NCBI RefSeq assembly: GCF_041395345.1
Contig: NZ_JAWLAR010000008.1
Location: forward strand, 124,001-188,000
Length of the DNA stretch: 64,000 bases
From: Dokdonella sp041395345
GTDB lineage: Bacteria > Pseudomonadota > Gammaproteobacteria > Xanthomonadales > Rhodanobacteraceae
Reading direction: 5' to 3'
Shown here: piece after piece, positions 1 to 8,773 of the stretch
Position numbering within the stretch: position 1 is the stretch's first letter
Layout: every line of letters starts with the position of its first letter
Notes under the pieces: model-generated
What the model was told of the DNA's origin: nothing
Databases searched by the model: none
Seen by the model: the letters and a program-made list of their open reading frames with translations, nothing else
Program-made: the position numbers and the translations under genes

Positions 1-1974
1 GGGCTTCGCGCCTTCACCTTCGATGGCGATACGCCCAGCGACGCGCGCCAGGCGATTCGCATCAAGGGCGACATCGTCGTCAGCAATCCGGACATGCTGC
101 ACCAGGCGATCCTGCCGCATCACACCAAGTGGGCGCAGTTCTTCGAATCGCTGCGCTATGTGGTGATCGATGAAGTGCATACCTATCGCGGCGTGTTCGG
201 TTCGCACGTGGCCAATGTGATTCGTCGCCTGCGCCGGGTGTGCGCGTTTTACGGCGTGACGCCGACCTTCATCCTCTGTTCGGCGACGATCGGCAATCCG
301 AAGGAACACGCCGAAGCCCTGCTCGGCGCACCGGTGCACGCGATCACGCAGAGTGGCGCACCGTGTGGCGAGCGCCACGTGCTGCTGTGGAACCCGCCCG
401 TGATCAATCCCGATCTCGGCATCCGGGCCTCGGCGCGCTCGCAGTCGATGCGACTGGCCCGCCACGCGATCCGGGCGAAGATGAAAACCATCGTGTTCGC
501 GCAGTCTCGCCTGATGGTCGAAGTGCTGACCAAGTACCTCAAGGACGTGTTCGATCACGACCCGCGCAAGCCGGCACGCATCCGTGCCTATCGGGGCGGC
601 TATCTGCCGACCGAGCGCCGCGAAACCGAGCGCGCCCTGCGCAGTGGCAACATCGATGGCGTGGTCAGCACCTCGGCACTCGAACTCGGCGTCGATATCG
701 GCGCGCTGGATGTGGCCATCCTCAACGGCTTCCCGGGCTCGATCGCGGCCACCTGGCAGCGTCTCGGTCGCGCGGGTCGACGCATGAAGCCTTCGCTGGG
801 CATCATGATCGCATCGAGCCAGGCGCTCGATCAGTATGTCGTTCGGCATCCGGAATTCTTTGATTCCGCGCCACCCGAACATGCACGCATCGCCCCGGAC
901 CAGTTGCTGATCCTGCTCGATCATATCCGCTGCGCGGCATTCGAACTGCCGTTCGTGTCGGGCGACACGTTTGGCGAATCGCGTGCCGATGACTTCCTCG
1001 AAGTGCTGGCCGAATCGGGCGTGCTGCATCACGAAGGCGAACGCTGGGACTGGATCGCCGACAGCTATCCGGCCGGCGCGGTCAGCCTGCGCTCGGTGGC
1101 CGATGGCAATTTCGTCGTCATCGATCGCACCGATGGCCGCCAGACCGTGATTGCCGAGGTCGACTACTCCAGTGCCGCACTGACCTTGTACGAGGGCGCG
1201 ATCTACATGATCCAGTCCAGTCCGTACCAGGTCGAGCGGCTCGACTGGGAGGGTCGCAAGGCTTTCGTCACGCGCACGAATGCGGACTACTACACCGACG
1301 CCATCGACTACACGAAACTCAAGGTGCTCGAGCGCTTCGACGGCGCCAGGGCCGGCAGTGGCACCTGCCACCATGGCGAAGTGCACGTGGTGCGGCATGT
1401 CTCGGGCTACAAGAAGATCCGCTTCTACAGCCACGAAAACATCGGCTACGGACCGGTCACCCTGCCCGACCAGGAATTGCACACCAGCGCGTTGTGGTGG
1501 CAATTGACCCAGGCCACCCTCGAGGCGGCGTTCGGCAGCCGTCAGGAAGCGCTCGATGGATTTCTCGGTGCTGCCTACGCGCTGCATACGGTGGCCTCGG
1601 TGCGCGCCATGGCCGACGGGCGCGACCTGCAGAAGGCCGTCGGTTCCGGCGATGCCGCCTGGTTCGCCACGCGCGATGGGCAAGGTCGCGGCCAATGGCG
1701 CGATGCCGGCGGCCAGCCGAGCGATCCCGAGCAGGCCGATACCTTCAATCCGACCCTGTATCTCTATGACAACTTCCCGGGCGGCATGGGTCTTTCCGAA
1801 CCCTTGTTCAACAGCGCCGCCGTGCTCGTACGCGAAGCCATCATGTTGGTGGAAGGCTGCGACTGCAGCGGCGGCTGCCCGGCCTGCATCGGCCCGGTGA
1901 CGGAAGCCGATGAACAGACCGGCGCAACCCAGCGTGAATGTGCGGCGACCGTACTGGCACTGCTCGACGCATGA
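1..1974 (+). CDS. mrfA: DEAD/DEAH-box helicase, MrfA/YprA family (5' end outside window)
   Basis: The frame is open from base 1, so the N-terminus with the Walker A motif lies upstream of the window. The visible part has a DEVH box (VIDEVHTYRG, about bases 160-189), a helicase C domain with STSALELGVDIG and QRLGRAGRR, and a C-terminal DUF1998-type region ending in a four-cysteine cluster (CDCSGGCPAC, near base 1860). In Bacillus subtilis this family (MrfA) works with the exonuclease MrfB in UvrABC-independent repair of mitomycin C lesions. Here the next gene is an MrfB-like nuclease whose ATG overlaps the stop (ATGA, 1971-1974), which supports the same pairing. Helicase assignment is firm; the repair role is inferred from family and neighbour. 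Confidence 0.9.
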   Translation, partial: GLRAFTFDGDTPSDARQAIRIKGDIVVSNPDMLHQAILPHHTKWAQFFESLRYVVIDEVHTYRGVFGSHVANVIRRLRRVCAFYGVTPTFILCSATIGNPKEHAEALLGAPVHAITQSGAPCGERHVLLWNPPVINPDLGIRASARSQSMRLARHAIRAKMKTIVFAQSRLMVEVLTKYLKDVFDHDPRKPARIRAYRGGYLPTERRETERALRSGNIDGVVSTSALELGVDIGALDVAILNGFPGSIAATWQRLGRAGRRMKPSLGIMIASSQALDQYVVRHPEFFDSAPPEHARIAPDQLLILLDHIRCAAFELPFVSGDTFGESRADDFLEVLAESGVLHHEGERWDWIADSYPAGAVSLRSVADGNFVVIDRTDGRQTVIAEVDYSSAALTLYEGAIYMIQSSPYQVERLDWEGRKAFVTRTNADYYTDAIDYTKLKVLERFDGARAGSGTCHHGEVHVVRHVSGYKKIRFYSHENIGYGPVTLPDQELHTSALWWQLTQATLEAAFGSRQEALDGFLGAAYALHTVASVRAMADGRDLQKAVGSGDAAWFATRDGQGRGQWRDAGGQPSDPEQADTFNPTLYLYDNFPGGMGLSEPLFNSAAVLVREAIMLVEGCDCSGGCPACIGPVTEADEQTGATQRECAATVLALLDA

Positions 1975-3047
1975 GCGCGATTGCTGAAAAACTGAGGCAG
2001 TTGCGCAGGGATGCTGGATATTCGCAGCAAGGCTCAGCACCCCTCCCAGTCATTTCTCCGGAAACAGGACTGCGCAGGAATAACGAGCAAGAGCAAAAAG
2101 ACACACCTCCACTCAGCGTCATCCCAGCGCAGGCTGGGATCCAGTTCTATCTTGAGCAAGACCCTAAGACCTCCAATCTGCGAAGGAATGACGAGAAGGA
2201 GCAAGAAGGAACACCTCCCCTCACCATCATCCCAGCGCAGGCCCTCAAAGGTTTTGGTCGCATACACAAAAAGCTGGATCCCAGCCTGCGCTGGGATGAC
2301 GAGCAAGAGCAGAGTGGATCAAGCAAGCTTCGAACCTTGCGGAAGTTGATTCGGGCGCGCGAACAGCACACGAAGTTGCCAGGGCCATGTCGTGCGCTCA
2401 AGCCCCCGGCGGGCGACGAAATCGCCCCCGGCTTGCACTACGTCGAAACCGTGCTGAAGTACGAGGCTGCAGAAACCCTCAACGTGCCGGCGATCGACGA
2501 ACAGCCCATCGATCGCCGGCGTCTGCTCTGCTTCGATACCGAGACAACAGGGCTTGCCGGCGGGGTCGGTACGCGTGCCTTCATGATTGGTGTCGCCGCC
2601 TGGGCTGGCAATGCCCTGACCGTGCGGCAGCTCTATCTGACGGCCATCGCGGGCGAGCGTGCGATGCTGCAAACCTTCGCTGGATGGCTCAAGCCCGACA
2701 CCGTCCTCGTCAGCTACAACGGCAAGAGCTACGACGCGCCGCTGCTCAAGGGACGCCTGCGTCTCAATCGGGTCGATCACCGACTCGGCGAGCTGCCTCA
2801 TATCGACTGGCTGCATCCGACCCGGCGCGTTTACAAGGGCAGCCTGTCCAACTGCAAGCTCGCCACCATCGAACGCGAGGTGCTACGCATCATTCGCGAA
2901 GACGACCTGCCCGGCTCCGAAGCACCTGCTGCGTGGCTTGCCTGGCTGCGAGGGCAATCGAGCAGGAATCTCGCCCGCGTGCTCGACCACAATCGTCAGG
3001 ACGTGATCACGCTGATGCGACTCGGCGATCATCTGACATCGCGTTGA
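1971..3047 (+). CDS. mrfB: RNase H-fold DEDD exonuclease, MrfB/YprB family, with in-frame repeat insertion
   Basis: 358 residues from the ATG that overlaps the mrfA stop. The nuclease domain spans about residues 180-355 and shows all DEDD positions: FDTETTGL (D189, E191), SYNGKSYD and HNRQDVI. This matches the RNase_H_2/YprB domain. Residues about 21-118 do not look like normal protein. They are translated copies of a dispersed palindromic repeat (IPAQAGIQ, LRRNDE, SLRWDDEQEQ) lying between a short start segment (MSAIAEKLRQLRRDAGYSQQ) and a plausible continuation (KLRTLRKLIRAREQ). The insertion keeps the frame open, so the protein may still be made with an extra low-structure segment. Probable partner of the upstream helicase in DNA repair. 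Confidence 0.85.
   Translation: MSAIAEKLRQLRRDAGYSQQGSAPLPVISPETGLRRNNEQEQKDTPPLSVIPAQAGIQFYLEQDPKTSNLRRNDEKEQEGTPPLTIIPAQALKGFGRIHKKLDPSLRWDDEQEQSGSSKLRTLRKLIRAREQHTKLPGPCRALKPPAGDEIAPGLHYVETVLKYEAAETLNVPAIDEQPIDRRRLLCFDTETTGLAGGVGTRAFMIGVAAWAGNALTVRQLYLTAIAGERAMLQTFAGWLKPDTVLVSYNGKSYDAPLLKGRLRLNRVDHRLGELPHIDWLHPTRRVYKGSLSNCKLATIEREVLRIIREDDLPGSEAPAAWLAWLRGQSSRNLARVLDHNRQDVITLMRLGDHLTSR
2034..2306. repeat. REP-like repeats (family C) inside mrfB
   Basis: About three related units lie head to tail within the coding frame. They share GGAATAACGAGCAAGAGC or close variants, followed by CCTCC and a palindrome of the type CATCCCAGCGCAGGCTGGGAT. The last unit appears inverted as CTGCGCTGGGATGAC. 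They resemble the intergenic 'IPAQAGIQ' repeats often mistranslated in GC-rich proteobacteria. A related but diverged pair is at 16508-16718. Confidence 0.75.
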
Positions 3048-3103
3048 ATCGCCATTCGCAGGAACAGCCTTCAGGCGTGATTTCGTGCACATCTCGCGAA
3101 GAA

Positions 3104-3129
3104 GCATCGCGACTGAAGTCTGCTCCTAC
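3104..3129. repeat. REP-like palindrome (family A variant)
   Basis: GCATCGCGACTGAAGTC followed by CTCCTAC; the reverse complement of the unit that opens each copy of the 18.3-19.1 kb array. It sits between mrfB and the end of the convergent metallo-beta-lactamase gene, a typical REP position. Confidence 0.7.
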
Positions 3130-3257
3130 GGCGAGCGGAGGGGGCGGACCGGTTCGTGCCCCTGGTCGCCGTTGCAGGCGCGACTGTACATTCTCGACAA
3201 CCCGAGAGCCGTCTCCCCTGGCTTATTCCGTGGACGGTGGGAACGAGGCGAAGTGAG

Positions 3258-4361
3258 CTATAGCTTGACCACGATTCCGCTCTTTCCCTTTGCCGGATAT
3301 TTCGTTCTGAACCGGGCATCCGGTTTCAGCGACTCGGCTTTCCACGCGATATTGTGGTCGGATCGGTAGTTGAACCACAGGGTAGGTTTCCTGCGCGAAC
3401 CCTGGATGACGGCTTCGATGGCCTCGCTGTCAGGATGCCCGAATTTGTCGCCGTTGCTGCTGACCAGGTAGTGCCTGGCATCGATCAGTTCGAACATTTC
3501 CCGAGTGATGTTGTTCTTGCTGCCGTGGTGGGCCATCTTCAGGGCATCGACCTTGAGTGGGTTGTCCTCGGTGTAGCCAAGATTGCGCAGGGACTCGCAG
3601 ACAACCCTGGCATGCGCGTCGGCTAGTAGCAGGCAGGATTTGCCCTCGTATTCGGCCAGGAAACCGATGCTGCTGCCGTTGGCAGTGGACGAGTCCCTGC
3701 CCTTGAGCAGGTCCTGCAACTCGTCGGTGATATCGGCCGGACCGAGGGTCAGATCCTCGCCGGGATGGAACTTGTTTTCCTCGACGAGCTGGTCCCAGGC
3801 GGCATCGAGGTCACCCGGGTCGATCTCCCACTTGTCGACGCTTTTTTCCCAATCCTTCTTGAGCTTGGCCAGGGCTGCCGCATTCGGCGAAACCAGGGTC
3901 AGCTTCATTCCATCGGCAAGCACGACGACATCGCCGGGCAATTTGCCGGTACAGACGGCCTTGTTGTCGAAACTGGTATTCCAGAGATCGAAAGCGCGGC
4001 GATGGATCAGGGCGCTGAGGAACTCGCCCTCGCGCCCGCCCAGGGTGTTGGCTTCCTCGATATGTCGCCAGCCGTTGAACCAGATTTCCTCCGGTGCGAT
4101 CGGCCAGCGATTCTGCGGCTCGGCCATCAGCCGAATCAGCCCCTCGATGTGATCGGTATCGACATGGCTGATAACCAGCAACTCGACGCCCTGGTCGCCC
4201 GGAGGCAACTGCCTCAGGCGTGACGACACCTCCGGCCAGGCATTGATCGGGCCGCCATCGATCAGGATTCTTCGCGTTCGATCCGGTGTTCCGTACTCGA
4301 TCCAGAGCGCGTCGCCGTGCTTGGCCGGGAGCATTTCGATGTTGAAAAAGTGGGAAGTCAT
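3258..4361 (-). CDS. ComEC-like metallo-beta-lactamase-fold hydrolase
   Basis: 367 residues. The ATG at 4361 is chosen because GGAG lies nine bases upstream; a longer frame to 4484 would run through a REP element. Metal-binding motifs are visible: SHVDTDH (H66, D68, D70, H71), LLADAH (D248) and MAHHGS (H278, H279), the arrangement of the ComEC/Rec2-type MBL subfamily. There is no signal peptide and no membrane segment, so it is a soluble stand-alone hydrolase and not a DNA-uptake channel. It lies on the same strand as the CHAT protease gene, 270 bases downstream of it, with two REP palindromes between. Stand-alone MBL proteins of this kind recur beside caspase-like and trypsin-like proteases in predicted bacterial conflict operons. 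The substrate is unknown; nuclease or phosphodiesterase activity is possible. Confidence 0.85.
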   Translation of the reverse strand: MTSHFFNIEMLPAKHGDALWIEYGTPDRTRRILIDGGPINAWPEVSSRLRQLPPGDQGVELLVISHVDTDHIEGLIRLMAEPQNRWPIAPEEIWFNGWRHIEEANTLGGREGEFLSALIHRRAFDLWNTSFDNKAVCTGKLPGDVVVLADGMKLTLVSPNAAALAKLKKDWEKSVDKWEIDPGDLDAAWDQLVEENKFHPGEDLTLGPADITDELQDLLKGRDSSTANGSSIGFLAEYEGKSCLLLADAHARVVCESLRNLGYTEDNPLKVDALKMAHHGSKNNITREMFELIDARHYLVSSNGDKFGHPDSEAIEAVIQGSRRKPTLWFNYRSDHNIAWKAESLKPDARFRTKYPAKGKSGIVVKL

Positions 4362-4405
4362 GCTGTCTCCATTGACTTTGGTTCGCTTGGCGGGACTGGT
4401 GAAAA

Positions 4406-4430
4406 GCATCGCCCCTGTAGGGCCTCCTAC
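4406..4430. repeat. REP-like palindrome (family A)
   Basis: GCATCGCCCCTGTAGGGCCTCCTAC-type unit just upstream of the metallo-beta-lactamase start. The same sequence family brackets the RAYT gene at 12.4 kb. Confidence 0.7.
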
Positions 4431-4570
4431 ACTACAGGCGCAAGTGACAATGCGACCCGACGCGAGGCTTGATCGGCCACGCAAGAACGCCTGTCAAATC
4501 CCGCATCACTATTCGGAAGATTTGCAGGAGGGGCGCAAGCCGCGATGCTCTTCGGCACGCTTCGAAAAAA

Positions 4571-4595
4571 GCATCGCCACTGAAGGTCCTCCAAC
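4571..4595. repeat. REP-like palindrome (family A, diverged)
   Basis: GCATCGCCACTGAAGGTCCTCC, in the same orientation as the copy at 4406. It lies just downstream of the CHAT gene end, in the 270-base gap of the operon. Confidence 0.6.
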
Positions 4596-4631
4596 GAGAG
4601 CACAAAGCATGAAGAGTCACGGCAAACATTC

Positions 4632-7541
4632 CTAGCTGGACAACAACCAGTCGGCGTCGCCGAAACCGACCAGGCACAGCGGCATCAGTTCGCCATCCAG
4701 CAATGCGTTTCGCTTGAGTTCCCGCAGCGTTTCTCCGATGCGGCGTGTCTGCACCGGATCGACCAGCGTCAACCCTTGAATCAGGCGTGCGGCAACGTCA
4801 GTGGCATCATCGGCCAGCACCGTGGCGATCGTGCCAATGACCGCCGCGGCTCCGCGCATCGTGAACACCGCCACCGGGTTCGAGTAGTCGTCACCGGTAC
4901 CCGCCATGTCGCAGCCGAGCAAGGCGACGAGTGGTCGCTCGCCGGCTTCGGCGTCGGCACGAATATGAGCCGCGGTAATGCCAATCGTCTTGATGGCCTG
5001 GCCACCGATCTCGACCGTCGCGCTGAATCCCGCACCGTCGGAATGTGCCAGCGCAATCAGCAAGGAAGGCTTGTGCTGGCCGACCAGGGTTGCCCACTCT
5101 TTCCAGTCCTTTGCCTGGCTCGCATTGAGGTGTGCGGCCGCCATGTTCTGCAACAACGGCGCGAGACGCTCCTTGTTGACGTTGTTGCTGAAACCGAGCA
5201 CGGCATTCCCCGAAATCTTCAGCGTGTCACGGCCGTCGACCGCTGCCGACTGCACGCCCACCTCGCCTTCGTTGGCCAGGTTCGCCTGCAAGGCATGACG
5301 CTCGATGACTTTGCTAAGCCCCCAGAAGCCCATCGGACAGAAAGACTTCGCGCCATGCTCGCAACTCCCTGGACATTTGCCGGCGGCAACCGCTTCTCGC
5401 CACTTGCCGCACGGCTCGGCATCATCGTCGGGTGGATCCAGCGCATAGATGAATTCAAACGGTATGACGATGGCATCGCTGCGCGTGCTGACGATCTGGA
5501 TCAATTCGCCGTCAAGCACTTTCCTGCCCTGGGCAGGGGCTGTCATCGCACCTTGCGACTCGACCAGATAGAGATGCAGGTAGCTTCCGACTTGAGCCAG
5601 CTTGCGCACCAGCGCCCTGCCCTTCTCGCTGTCGAGTCCACCAGCGTAGTCCCTGGCTGTCCTTGCGAGTCCGCTCAGCAACTTGTTCAGATCAGCGACG
5701 GTCTTCTCGACAACACGCAGGTTCGATAGCCATGCGCGATCGCCAACCATGCCCTGCGCAGTCGGTTGATGCACACCGGCATGATTGAGCACGAAAGCCA
5801 GATCGAACGGTCGGCGATCAAGATTCGACAGGTTCGGCCTGACCTGGAGCACGCGATCGAGCGTGGGCGCAATGGCTTCCACTGGCGGCGAGTAGGCAAG
5901 ATGCACGCTGGCGCGCAAGGCAGCCGTCTGAATCACCCGACCGCGATGCAGGACACTGATGCGGCCGTTGAACAGGCCTGCCTGCTCGGGCGTGAACCTG
6001 AAAGTACAAACCGTGCTCTTGCCGAAGCGTCGCAGGACGATGTCACCGTGCAGCGGTTGCGGGATGTAGTCGGGTTCGGACAGCCAGACACTGAGATCCC
6101 ATTTCTCCAGTTCCTTGGGCAGCGCGGCTTCCGGAAACGCATCGGGCATCGCGTTCGCTTCACGATCGGGCGGGCCGATGAATATTTCGAGCAAGGCCGG
6201 CTGCCCGACCACGAAACCGTGCACGGCCGGCTTTCGTTCCCCGTTCGCATCGACAAAGGCCTTTTGCTGAAGAAAGCGATCGGATGACAGGGTGGATTCC
6301 GCACGATCCAGTTCTTCAGCGGCTTCAGCCAAACTGCTTGCGGCGCCGGATTCGTGATCGTAGGGGGCTTCGAAGCGCTCGAAATCCGGAAACTGTTCTG
6401 TATCGAATTCCTGGTCGTCACCCGCCAGTGCTTCCAGCGCATCTCCCGCACCGCCACCCTCATCGGCGCCAGATTCTTCTGCATCGCCGCCCAGCGACTC
6501 GAGTCCACGCGTGCTCGGTTCCGGTTCGGCTCCAACCGGCTCCAGCCTGGCTGCTCCCGGAGCGGCCGGACTTGGTGGCGGCACCCTGGAAATGACCGCA
6601 TCGAGCACGTTGCGCACGGCGGAAGGCAAGCGACTCTGGCGCTTGAGCGTTCGTGTTCGCGTCAGCAAGCGTCCGGCGACCTGCTGGATGGTAAAGCGCG
6701 CCAAGGCATCGCCCAGTACGATCAGTGCCGGCTGCGGTAACCCGGCGAACGAGAGGCAGGCAGCCACATCGACGCGTCGGGCGTGGGACAACTCCTCTAC
6801 GAGACGATTGAGCCGTCCGGGCAGATCCGCGCCGACTGCAGACTCGACAACGACAATGCCGCCCGCATGCGTCGCCTGGACCAGGTGATCAAGCACAACC
6901 ATGTCATCCGCCAGCCAGGGCCTTTGCTGGCACCACACGACAAGATTGGCCGATACCGCCCCGCCCTGCAGTTGCTGTTTGACGTCGTCGAGTTCTCCGC
7001 TCAGCAGAAGCACATCACAGCTGAAACAGACAACGTGTTCACCGACGATTCGCGCAAGTCGATTCGACGGCCACAGCGCCGTCGCCTGCCTCAGAACTTC
7101 CTGCTCCTCCGCCTGCAGCGCGGCAAGGCGCAAGGGCCAGTCCGGCATTCGTTCATGTGCCGAATCCAGTTGCAGACTGGTGATGGGGGACAGGCTGCCC
7201 AATGCCTGCAGCCATTCACCGAACGGCGCCTCCCTGGGCCAGGCGCTAATCCGTAGCGGCGCCTTGTCCAGACGATCGCCTATTACGGCATTCCAGTCGT
7301 CCACCCAGGCATGCGGCGCAAAAGCCTGACAGCGTGTGGCGAACGCGCCCTCAAAGCCCGGCTGCGACCAGCGCAGTTCCTGCGTGTGCAAGGCATCGGA
7401 CCGAACACGCCTGAGCCAATCGCGCGGATCGCCCGATTCCGGCTGCAGAACGGCCGTCGTCCCCAGCGCACGCCACGCGCGGGCGAAGGCGGAATTGTCG
7501 AGCTCCGCTGCCCAGTCGCGCCATTGCCGGAAGTGGTTCAA
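4632..7541 (-). CDS. CHAT-domain (caspase-like) protease
   Basis: 969 residues starting at TTG 7541, which overlaps the preceding stop (TTGA) and has AGGAG about nine bases upstream. The C-terminal third is a CHAT domain with the expected dyad: His in LLIALAHSDGAG (about H833) and Cys in VALLGCDMAG (about C877). Before the dyad sits a Cys-rich insert (about residues 735-770: EPCGKW, GKCPGSCEHG, SFCPMGFWG) that could bind zinc. An acidic, low-complexity linker covers about residues 335-420. A probable beta-sandwich segment (about 440-570) precedes the CHAT domain. The first 330 residues are not recognised. CHAT proteases cut specific partner proteins in bacterial defence and programmed-death systems (for example gasdermins). 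No gasdermin is seen here, so the target may be another product of this operon. Confidence 0.85.
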   Translation of the reverse strand: MNHFRQWRDWAAELDNSAFARAWRALGTTAVLQPESGDPRDWLRRVRSDALHTQELRWSQPGFEGAFATRCQAFAPHAWVDDWNAVIGDRLDKAPLRISAWPREAPFGEWLQALGSLSPITSLQLDSAHERMPDWPLRLAALQAEEQEVLRQATALWPSNRLARIVGEHVVCFSCDVLLLSGELDDVKQQLQGGAVSANLVVWCQQRPWLADDMVVLDHLVQATHAGGIVVVESAVGADLPGRLNRLVEELSHARRVDVAACLSFAGLPQPALIVLGDALARFTIQQVAGRLLTRTRTLKRQSRLPSAVRNVLDAVISRVPPPSPAAPGAARLEPVGAEPEPSTRGLESLGGDAEESGADEGGGAGDALEALAGDDQEFDTEQFPDFERFEAPYDHESGAASSLAEAAEELDRAESTLSSDRFLQQKAFVDANGERKPAVHGFVVGQPALLEIFIGPPDREANAMPDAFPEAALPKELEKWDLSVWLSEPDYIPQPLHGDIVLRRFGKSTVCTFRFTPEQAGLFNGRISVLHRGRVIQTAALRASVHLAYSPPVEAIAPTLDRVLQVRPNLSNLDRRPFDLAFVLNHAGVHQPTAQGMVGDRAWLSNLRVVEKTVADLNKLLSGLARTARDYAGGLDSEKGRALVRKLAQVGSYLHLYLVESQGAMTAPAQGRKVLDGELIQIVSTRSDAIVIPFEFIYALDPPDDDAEPCGKWREAVAAGKCPGSCEHGAKSFCPMGFWGLSKVIERHALQANLANEGEVGVQSAAVDGRDTLKISGNAVLGFSNNVNKERLAPLLQNMAAAHLNASQAKDWKEWATLVGQHKPSLLIALAHSDGAGFSATVEIGGQAIKTIGITAAHIRADAEAGERPLVALLGCDMAGTGDDYSNPVAVFTMRGAAAVIGTIATVLADDATDVAARLIQGLTLVDPVQTRRIGETLRELKRNALLDGELMPLCLVGFGDADWLLSS

Positions 7542-8773
7542 TTCGGTGTCTCCTCGGTGCGTGCGCTCTGCGCTTCTGCGGACAGACGCCGGGCAAGGCT
7601 GGAGCGTCGCTCATCGCCGAGCACGCGGAACAGCGCGACCAGGTTGTCCAGCACTTCGGTGTTGCGCGGATCATCCTGCGAGGCTTCGGCCAGCCCGGTG
7701 GCGATGCGGCGCACGATGGCATCGTCAAGCCGGATATCGTCGTAGGGGCGGTCACGATGCTTCTGCAATTCGGCAGCCAGCTCACTCAGCGCAAGAAAGT
7801 CGGCATAGGGCGCGCCGTAATCCTCGGCCCGCCCGCCATCCCAGCGCGTGAGATACTTTTCGCCCGGCCAGAATTCCTTCTTGCGCAGATTGCCGAGGAC
7901 GACAAGCTGACGCGAAACGATTGTCGTGTCACGCGACAATTCATCGGAGACGGTCGGTGCCGGTCCGCCGGTGGAGAAATTCAGCAACGCGCCGACAAAT
8001 CGGGCGGTGCCGAGCAGCTTCTCGCACTCGCGCGTGCATTCGCTGGGCTTTTGCACCCAACCCGCCTTGCCATCAACAACGAGTTTCGACCAGTTGCCCC
8101 GCGTCTCCGCCACCGACAGCGCCGAATATCTGGAAATGCGTGCGGTGACGTCTGCGCTCGCCTTCGGCGACTTCCTGGCGAGGTTGCTCGAGCGTGCCAT
8201 CGCAACCAGGGTCGTGCCGAATTCCTGCGGCATGCGCACGTGCTGGATCTGCATGCGCGTGGGCGAAATCCTCGCTCTGAGCGTTTCGCCGCCCATGGCC
8301 CGCGGAAGTTTCAGCGACCAGGAAAACGATTCCTCGACCAGCGTTTCCGGCAGCTGGGCCTGCACATCAACCACGATCGAATCTCCATCACGCCGAACCA
8401 CGCCCCAGATGGCCAGGCTGGCCTGCTGGGCACGAACCACCAGGTCGACCTTGTCGAAGTAGCTCTGCGGATGCGCCGGGGTCGGCTCGAGCGAACCGTA
8501 GTAGTTGAGGATGCCCAGGGATTTGAGCCCGCTGCGCAGCAGCACCTCGCGTGCGATCAGGGTTGATACCGCGCTGCCCAGCCCGGTGCGATCCGGATCC
8601 TCGAACTCGAACACGGCGATGCGATAGCGCGCATCCGGCAGATGCAGCGGCGGCGCATTGCCGGCGAGGACGCTGTCGATATCCTCGTTGACATCCACGC
8701 CGACGATTGCATGCACGTCCGCAGCGACGGCGAACAGGAAAGCGCCAAGCAGGATCATCCAGATGCGAGTCAT
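7538..8773 (-). CDS. Periplasmic protein with TolB/CsgG-like and SH3-like segments
   Basis: 411 residues from the ATG at 8773, whose first base is the last base of the upstream stop codon. A signal peptide is clear (about residues 1-22, cut after VHA). Residues about 48-140 (YRIAVFEFEDPD through AIWGVVRRDGDSI) resemble the alpha/beta fold of CsgG/TolB-N-type envelope proteins. Residues about 208-245 match a bacterial SH3 domain (TARISRYSALSVAETRGNW, then GKAGWVQK), often a peptidoglycan-binding module. The C-terminal 130 residues are helical and unassigned. It overlaps the CHAT gene by four bases and so is likely translated with it. A sensor or scaffold of the cell envelope is a reasonable guess, not shown. 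Confidence 0.75.
   Translation of the reverse strand: MTRIWMILLGAFLFAVAADVHAIVGVDVNEDIDSVLAGNAPPLHLPDARYRIAVFEFEDPDRTGLGSAVSTLIAREVLLRSGLKSLGILNYYGSLEPTPAHPQSYFDKVDLVVRAQQASLAIWGVVRRDGDSIVVDVQAQLPETLVEESFSWSLKLPRAMGGETLRARISPTRMQIQHVRMPQEFGTTLVAMARSSNLARKSPKASADVTARISRYSALSVAETRGNWSKLVVDGKAGWVQKPSECTRECEKLLGTARFVGALLNFSTGGPAPTVSDELSRDTTIVSRQLVVLGNLRKKEFWPGEKYLTRWDGGRAEDYGAPYADFLALSELAAELQKHRDRPYDDIRLDDAIVRRIATGLAEASQDDPRNTEVLDNLVALFRVLGDERRSSLARRLSAEAQSARTEETPN

Noticed and set aside
4776..5729. 317-codon plus-strand frame
   Set aside because: It is antisense to the CHAT gene, an effect of high GC; it has no motifs or ribosome site.
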